Shown here: positions 59,124 through 64,000 of the stretch, in pieces
Layout: each line of letters opens with the position of its first letter
Position numbering within the stretch: the first letter of the stretch is position 1
From: Rhynchopus sp. YZ270_cl-10
Lineage: Eukaryota; Euglenozoa; Diplonemea; Diplonemida; Diplonemidae
Length of the DNA: 64,000 nucleotides
Direction: 5' to 3'
Assembly (NCBI GenBank): GCA_964035575.1
Contig: OZ037878.1
Coordinates: forward strand, 806,001-870,000
Translations under genes and position numbers: made by a program
Notes under the pieces: model-generated
What the model saw: the letters and a program-made list of their open reading frames with translations, nothing else
What the model was told of the DNA's origin: nothing
Databases searched by the model: none

Positions 59124-60170
59124 TCACCCTTCTTTCTGCACGGTTGCGGGGTCGGGCACGTTGTCAGTCTCGCATCTCAGACCGTGAATCGCGTTTGTCG
59201 GCAAAGGCGGTTCTTTCTCAAGCAACCTCCTCACAACCAGAGCGTCCTTGCTCAACCCTGAGGCATCAATTCTTGTTAACCTTGAGCAGGAGATGAAGAA
59301 GTCCATCCCAATACTCCTGACCCCGCTCAACGCAGACAGGCCATCGACGACTTGCAAACCCCAGCAATTCCCAAAGAACTCCTCCCCAACGGTAACGACA
59401 CTCCTCAGCCCCGAAAGACAAACTCTCTCCAACGCCGAGCAGCCGTAAAGAAAGCGGTCACCTATTTCGGTGACATTGCTCAACCCCGAAAGGTCCACCG
59501 ACGTCAAATGCTTGCAGCCGCGAAGAAACTCATCCTCAATCACAGCCGCGCGGCGAAACGCAGAGAGGTCAACCGTTCGCAATGCAGAGCGGCTAAGAAA
59601 CCACTCACCTATTTTAGTGACACTGCCGAACCCCGACAGGTTGATGCTCTCCAATCGATCGGCGTAGTTGATGAAGTCAGCTCCTATCACAGTCACATTG
59701 CACAACCCTGAAAGGTCAAGCTCTGTCAAATGTGGGCAATTGTACAGGAAGTTATTCCCTATTTCGGTGACAACCGACACAGCACTAAGGTCAAGTCGCG
59801 TTAACACATTGTTGCGCAAGAAGCTATCAGGAATCTCAGTCGCAACCTCCGCCTCCAAAAGCAAACGCGCAACGTCCGGATCGTACACAGTCTCCAACCT
59901 CTGTTTTGTCAGGTCTGTCTCGCCCAATGCGTGAAGTGCTGCAATGGCAGCAAACTTTTTTGTCCTCACGAGCATAATCGTGTCCCCAGCACTCAGCTCC
60001 TTGATGCCCTCCTCTTCACGCAGCACCTCCCCTCTGAAAGTCATCAGAAAGCTGTCTTCCTGCAACCCTGCTGCAGACGCCACCTTCAGACGCAGGTGTC
60101 CAAGTGCATCATCCACACCCACCTCCACCACATGTTCCTTCTCATCAAAATCCTTGATCGTGAGATCCAT
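59124..60170 (-). CDS. Ubiquitin-like/LRR protein, copy 5, tail lost
   Basis: 348 aa, same truncation point as copy 3 (stop right after VQKEG from a one-base loss), so no basic tail. Complete ubiquitin-like head and eight LRRs. Variable pairs: DR and YG in repeat 6, EE and GN in repeat 7. The last repeat's end (LLEKEPPLPTNAIHG) also departs from the others. The leader matches copy 1. Confidence 0.8.
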   Translation of the reverse strand: MDLTIKDFDEKEHVVEVGVDDALGHLRLKVASAAGLQEDSFLMTFRGEVLREEEGIKELSAGDTIMLVRTKKFAAIAALHALGETDLTKQRLETVYDPDVARLLLEAEVATEIPDSFLRNNVLTRLDLSAVSVVTEIGNNFLYNCPHLTELDLSGLCNVTVIGADFINYADRLESINLSGFGSVTKIGEWFLSRSALRTVDLSAFRRAAVIEDEFLRGCKHLTSVDLSGLSNVTEIGDRFLYGCSALERVCLSGLRSVVTVGEEFFGNCWGLQVVDGLSALSGVRSIGMDFFISCSRLTRIDASGLSKDALVVRRLLEKEPPLPTNAIHGLRCETDNVPDPATVQKEG

Positions 60171-60761
60171 TTTTTGTGTTTTTTTTGTGTTGTTGTGCTG
60201 TGTCTCTGCTGAGGTGTGCTGCTGTATTGTGTCAGAGTGAGCTGAGTAATGTTTGTCATCAGAGTCGATCAAGCTAACAGGAAACGTTGAAAAGGTTTGT
60301 CATCACGTCTCGGGGAAATGAAAGTTGACGGGCGTGATGCGAGAGATACTCAAATGACCAGGTCCTGGTCCTATGTTCTTTTAACTTAAAAACATGCGAC
60401 AGGGAAGTGATGACAAGAGCCACAAACTTAGGTCGCGCAAGGGGGTTTGGAGTGGTTGCCTCGGTTGTGCTGCCACAGTTGTGCAATCTCCACTTTCTTA
60501 AACGCCAGACATATTCGGAGCACTGTACATAAATCATCTTGTGAAGACTACCTACAATTATGGGGAAGGGAATTCTCTATTTTTTTTCCCATCCAAAGGT
60601 TTCTGTCCCCCTTACTTAGTGGACTTACTTTAAAAAAACAGAACGTGAAGTCGAAAGTGCAAACCCCTCACCGTTCATCAGCGTACGTAGCCACTGCTAA
60701 AAAAACCCCCTCAAAAAAACACTCGGTTTCAAATACATATTTACCCCATCCCTCCCCCCCC
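60171..60761. other. LRR leader and spacer
   Basis: 60180-60330 is the LRR leader. 60440-60500 repeats a segment (TGCCTCGGTTGTG then CTGCCACAGTTGTGCAA) also found in intron 1 of IQ protein 1 near 23025. A family B fragment is at 60645. Confidence 0.5.
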
Positions 60762-61907
60762 TTACCTATTCTTTTTTCCTCCTCCTTTTGCAATCTTTTT
60801 CGGAATTGGGTTTGAGAAGAATGCTTCAATGAAGTTGGAGACCACTCCTTTGTCGTATAGCCATGCACCGCGTTTTGTGGGAGGGACTGGAGGTGGGGGT
60901 GCACAGAGCTCGGGGAGCTTTGCGTCTGGATGCGCTGCTTGGAATGCATCATGCCGGGCAACGTGATCTTTGTAGGCTGCGTTCATTTCCACCAGATCTG
61001 ACAGCTTGAAGGTCTCGTTTGTGGTGTAGTTCACAGCTACCAAATACATATGATAACAGAAGAACCCCATCATCATAAACGTGACGCACCCCATGAACAG
61101 CAACTCTCCCGCAATAACTGGGTATTCTTGCATCAAAAACTGACCTACCATGAGATATCCAGCTTTGACAGTTTCCTTTCCAACAACAAAGCTTGCCCCA
61201 AACAGACGACGTCTAACCACAATATACGCAAGAAAATTGTAGCACGTCAAAACACCATACCCACAAAGAAGAATATGCGAAATCAAAAAGAGGATGAACC
61301 AATGAAAATTCCCCTCCCCAACATCGTTGTTCAGCCAGCCACAGTGGTGGTCAAACCTGCCGACACAACGGTTGCAGAGTTTACAGTGTTTCGACCGGGC
61401 GGGTTTCACTGTTTTGCAGGTAACACATTTTGCTCCTTTAAAATAAAGCGATTCATCGTAAGGATAGAGACCTACGGTGGAGTTGTCTGTGATTGTGCCA
61501 GGGTCGGAGTAGCAGGCTCGGAGGAAGAGAAGGATGGCTGCGGCGGCAGAGGCGGGGGCTGAGTAGAGGTGGATGTGTCCGTCGGGGATGGCGAGGATCA
61601 GGGGGAAGGCCTTCCAGAAGTAGAGGATCACCGCACCCCCAGTGAGGAGGACGTAGGCGATCTGCATGTAGGGGTGCTTCTTCGCGAAGAGGTGCTCGTA
61701 GACGGAGGATTCGAGCGCCGACGCCTTGGCCTCGTCTCGGTAGTATAGGTACGCAGGATAGTAGATCGCAAGCCGTGGCGACTTTGCCAGCCAAACGCTC
61801 GCCCACCCAACCCACCCGTCCCGATGGTACCGGCTGTTCCCCATTATCAGTACATAGAGGAACAGCACAACTGCCACCAAATATATGACAAGAATTTGCA
61901 TGCCCAT
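60762..61907 (-). CDS. DHHC palmitoyltransferase, Swf1/ZDHHC4-like
   Basis: 381 aa. Attaches palmitate to cysteines of membrane proteins. Four membrane helices: [16 protein letters not shown] at the N-terminus, then [16 protein letters not shown] before the zinc domain, and two after it. The Cys-rich domain (about 160-210) has [19 protein letters not shown] and the catalytic DHHC in [17 protein letters not shown] motif (the TTxE of the family) follows the last helix. The KPARSKHC version and layout are closest to Swf1/ZDHHC4, an ER or endomembrane type. The end is Lys/Gly-rich. Start is the first ATG. Confidence 0.9.
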   Translation of the reverse strand: MGMQILVIYLVAVVLFLYVLIMGNSRYHRDGWVGWASVWLAKSPRLAIYYPAYLYYRDEAKASALESSVYEHLFAKKHPYMQIAYVLLTGGAVILYFWKAFPLILAIPDGHIHLYSAPASAAAAILLFLRACYSDPGTITDNSTVGLYPYDESLYFKGAKCVTCKTVKPARSKHCKLCNRCVGRFDHHCGWLNNDVGEGNFHWFILFLISHILLCGYGVLTCYNFLAYIVVRRRLFGASFVVGKETVKAGYLMVGQFLMQEYPVIAGELLFMGCVTFMMMGFFCYHMYLVAVNYTTNETFKLSDLVEMNAAYKDHVARHDAFQAAHPDAKLPELCAPPPPVPPTKRGAWLYDKGVVSNFIEAFFSNPIPKKIAKGGGKKNR

Positions 61908-62389
61908 TTTTTGGGGGGGGAGTGGGGTGGGGGGTAAAAGTTCCCCGTTGTCTGGTTGAGTGTTGGCTTTGTTTCTTGTGTAGCTGAGAATCTGACTCAG
62001 GCATGTAGAGTGGTAAGAGGGTTGCGAGCTTGTTTGGGAGGGAAGTCATAAGCAAGTGTCTTGCATCGCTTTACAACCCAGCAACTTATGTGAAGCTGTG
62101 GGCTGTTACAGCTTGCTTGCAAATGTGTGAGTGGAACGAAAATGTGGTGAACAGTCAGGTATTTTGGATGAAAACACAGTAATTACGCACACCAGCACAC
62201 AAAGGCGCCGACTCAGTTCGGAGGTGACAGAATGGTTGTGTTTGATTTTCATCATGCAGGTCAAGAGTATCGTGTTGTGATGGATGTTTCTTGCGCAGCT
62301 GAGAACCTGACTCAGGCATATAGAGCCTGGCAAGAGGGTTGCGAGCTTCTTTACAAATCATACGAGAGGAAACTCAACTACAAGAACAA
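61908..62389. other. Spacer with a duplicated 50-bp segment
   Basis: AGCTGAGAATCTGACTCAGG at 61982 and AGCTGAGAACCTGACTCAGG at 62299 begin two versions of a 50-bp piece ending GAGGGTTGCGAGCTT. No host gene seen. Confidence 0.5.
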
Positions 62390-62791
62390 CGAGAATTTTG
62401 AAAAAGATTCCCTCAGCCGCGACCCACACCGGCTGAGAACAGCATCTACTCCTACAAGAGTGGATCCACCACCGCTCTGCACCGACCTGCGCTGCGTACA
62501 CCGCACCTCACGCGGCTGGGTGCGACGACCATCCGCAACCTCCGAGTGGAACGCCACCCACTCGTCTACAACAAGCTGCACCCGGACAGGACGGCGTACT
62601 GCCCACGTTGCTCTGAAGAGGCTTCGCTCCGCCACATCTTCTCCCGGTGCAGCAACCCCGCAACCCCACGCTCCAGCCTCCCTACAACGAACCTGGGGCA
62701 GCTGATGCAGCGCTATGAGGCAGACGTGCTCCGCTTCCTTTGCGAGGCTGGATATCTGGACGATGAAATTGAATCACTCATGCGCCATTGA
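62390..62791 (+). pseudogene. 5'-truncated LINE open reading frame remnant
   Basis: The plus-strand frame from about 62402 to the stop at 62791 gives PALRTPHLTRLGATTIR, then VYNKLHPDRTAYCPRCSE and LRHIFSRC: the C-terminal region after the reverse transcriptase of non-LTR retrotransposons, with a CxxC...HxxxxC zinc knuckle. The reverse transcriptase itself is absent. The remaining frame is open, so the insertion may not be very old, but it has no apparent 3' poly(A). It is the only coding-type feature on the plus strand. Confidence 0.55.
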
Positions 62792-62844
62792 GTCACTGAT
62801 GTGACACCGGCGTGATGACTTTTTTTAAACCTACCTTATCAAAA

Positions 62845-63270
62845 TTATTTTCATGGATGTCCAAAGTACTTGAAGTATATCAAGTACTTGATCCCCCAAA
62901 AAATCCAATACTTGATACTTCAAGTACTTGACACCCTATTTTTTTTTCTAGTACTTTTTTACTTGTTCTCCCTCTGTCAAGTACTTTTTTCACAAAAAAA
63001 ACGTCAAGTACTTGATCAAGTACAAAAAAAAAGTGGGTACTTGATCAAGTACTTGACGTTTTTTTTGCGAAAACAAGTACTTGACAGACTCTGCCAGAGG
63101 GTAAAAAAGTAAAAAAGTACGAGAAAAAAAAACAGGGTATCAAGTACTTGATCAATCTTCAAGTACTTGACTGTCATTTTGAGAGGAAAAAAAAGGGGGG
63201 TCAAGTACTTCAAGTACCATAAAAAATCCGAAAAAAGTACTTCAAGTACTTTGGACATCCATGAAAATAA
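62845..63270. mobile_element. 426-bp foldback of AAGTACTT words
   Basis: The ends TTATTTTCATGGATGTCC and GGACATCCATGAAAATAA are perfect complements, and the two halves stay largely complementary to a centre near 63057. Within it, AAGTACTT (itself a palindrome) occurs about a dozen times, often as TCAAGTACTTGA. No coding capacity. Other copies are not visible here. Confidence 0.8.
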
Positions 63271-63907
63271 GAAACAAAATTATAAAAAAAAAAATAGAAA
63301 ACGACTTCAGGATATGACAGTTAAATGAAATAAAGAAAACACTTTTTCGTTTATCGCACCGCAAAAGGATTGTGTTTTTCACTGATGAATGTGAGTGATG
63401 TTAGTGGAAAAACAATACGCTAAAGCGGGCACGCACCATCCGTCGTTTTCCATTTCTATTCGTCAATGCTTGATAACACAAAAAAAAAAAACAGAAGCAA
63501 AAACAAAAACAAAAAAAAAAAAACAAAAAAAAAACCAGGGAAGTTCCTAAGTGGGACCGAGAACATGAAATTCTGGATTTTAGTTTTTTTTTCCTTTTTT
63601 TTTTTCCTTTTTTTCCTTAGGGGGCTTTCTTGTGGTTTCTGGTGGGTTTCACTGTAGGTGACACACCACCAGTGTGGTGAAATGGTCGAAACTCTCAAAA
63701 GCAAGAGTTTTCAGGGGGCAAGAAAAAAAAATTGACAACAAAATCCTTCACTGTCCAGGGCTGTACCCCCAATTTTTTTTTTGCCTGCGGCGCCATTTTT
63801 CATTTTTTGCTCTGCAAAAAAGGGTTCGTTGGAAGCTAGATTTTTACACTGTACTCAAATTTTTTTGCCTGCGGCGCCATTTATATTATTTTTTGCTCCG
63901 CAAAAAG
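63271..63907. other. A/T-rich end region
   Basis: Homopolymer tracts. TTTGCCTGCGGCGCCATTT occurs twice (about 63780 and 63865), each followed by a T-run and TTGCTC(T/C)GCAAAAA. A small hairpin AAAACTCTTGC... is not supported further. No gene. Confidence 0.45.
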
Positions 63908-64000
63908 AGAAGTGCAACGCCTCACCGTTCATCGGCGGAAGCACTGGTTCCACGGGTTATCGAACCCCAGAGAGCACTTCATTGGCATGCACGCGGTTAC
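63908..64000 (+). repeat. Dispersed repeat family B, cut by window end
   Basis: AGAAGTGCAACGCCTCACCG through GGGTTATCGAACCCC and GAGAGCACTTCATT to the last base. Best match is 48501-48685. Confidence 0.65.

Overview
This window looks like nuclear DNA of a protist. It has protein genes with GT-AG introns, long low-complexity proteins, many short dispersed repeats, and A/T homopolymer tracts between genes. Every host gene I can support (24, counting one partial) lies on the minus strand across 64 kb; only a LINE remnant reads on the plus strand. Several starts are preceded by a pyrimidine tract plus CAG a few bases upstream (DDX10-like helicase, cytochrome b5 acyl-CoA dehydrogenase, P5C reductase, IQ protein 1). 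One-strand clusters, acceptor-like leaders, cis-introns and a PTS1-tailed P5C reductase together suggest a euglenozoan, perhaps a diplonemid. That is inference; no rRNA, spliced-leader gene or clear tRNA is present to settle it.

Layout. 0.7-3.7 kb: two tandem ubiquitin-like/LRR genes. 5.2-9.5 kb: cytochrome b5-acyl-CoA dehydrogenase and a Tom40-like barrel. 9.5-11.9 kb: gene-poor. 11.9-15.5 kb: GRAM-domain and NT-C2-like genes. 15.5-18.8 kb: repeats and MITE-like palindromes. 18.8-21.4 kb: partial Asn-rich gene, assembly gap, AlkB-like dioxygenase. 21.9-27 kb: giant IQ protein with four exons. 27.6-28.7 kb: third LRR gene. 30.1-31 kb: P5C reductase. 31.4-32.1 kb: ORF-free, hairpin-rich island. 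32.1-41.7 kb: DDX10-like helicase, coiled-coil protein, second IQ protein, PLOD-like glycosyltransferase, mitochondrial-carrier-like protein. 44.2-46 kb: basic coiled-coil protein. 46.6-48 kb: tandem small secreted cysteine-rich genes. 48-53 kb: repeats and TIR elements only. 53.1-56.7 kb: single-pass membrane protein, PIG-P, Gly/Lys-rich protein. 57.1-60.2 kb: two more LRR genes. 60.8-61.9 kb: DHHC palmitoyltransferase. 62-64 kb: LINE remnant, a 426-bp foldback, and repeats.

The most striking system is the five-member ubiquitin-like/LRR family. The scaffold and even the flanking DNA are nearly identical between copies, but the residue pairs before and after the FL/FF of almost every repeat differ. 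That is the pattern expected of a diversified recognition surface. Two copies share a frameshift that removes a basic, nuclear-signal-like tail.

The housekeeping genes cover ribosome biogenesis (DDX10-like), GPI anchor synthesis (PIG-P), palmitoylation (DHHC), mitochondrial import and transport (Tom40-like, carrier), proline synthesis and acyl-CoA oxidation. They do not form one pathway. Introns mostly begin GTAT and end CAG.
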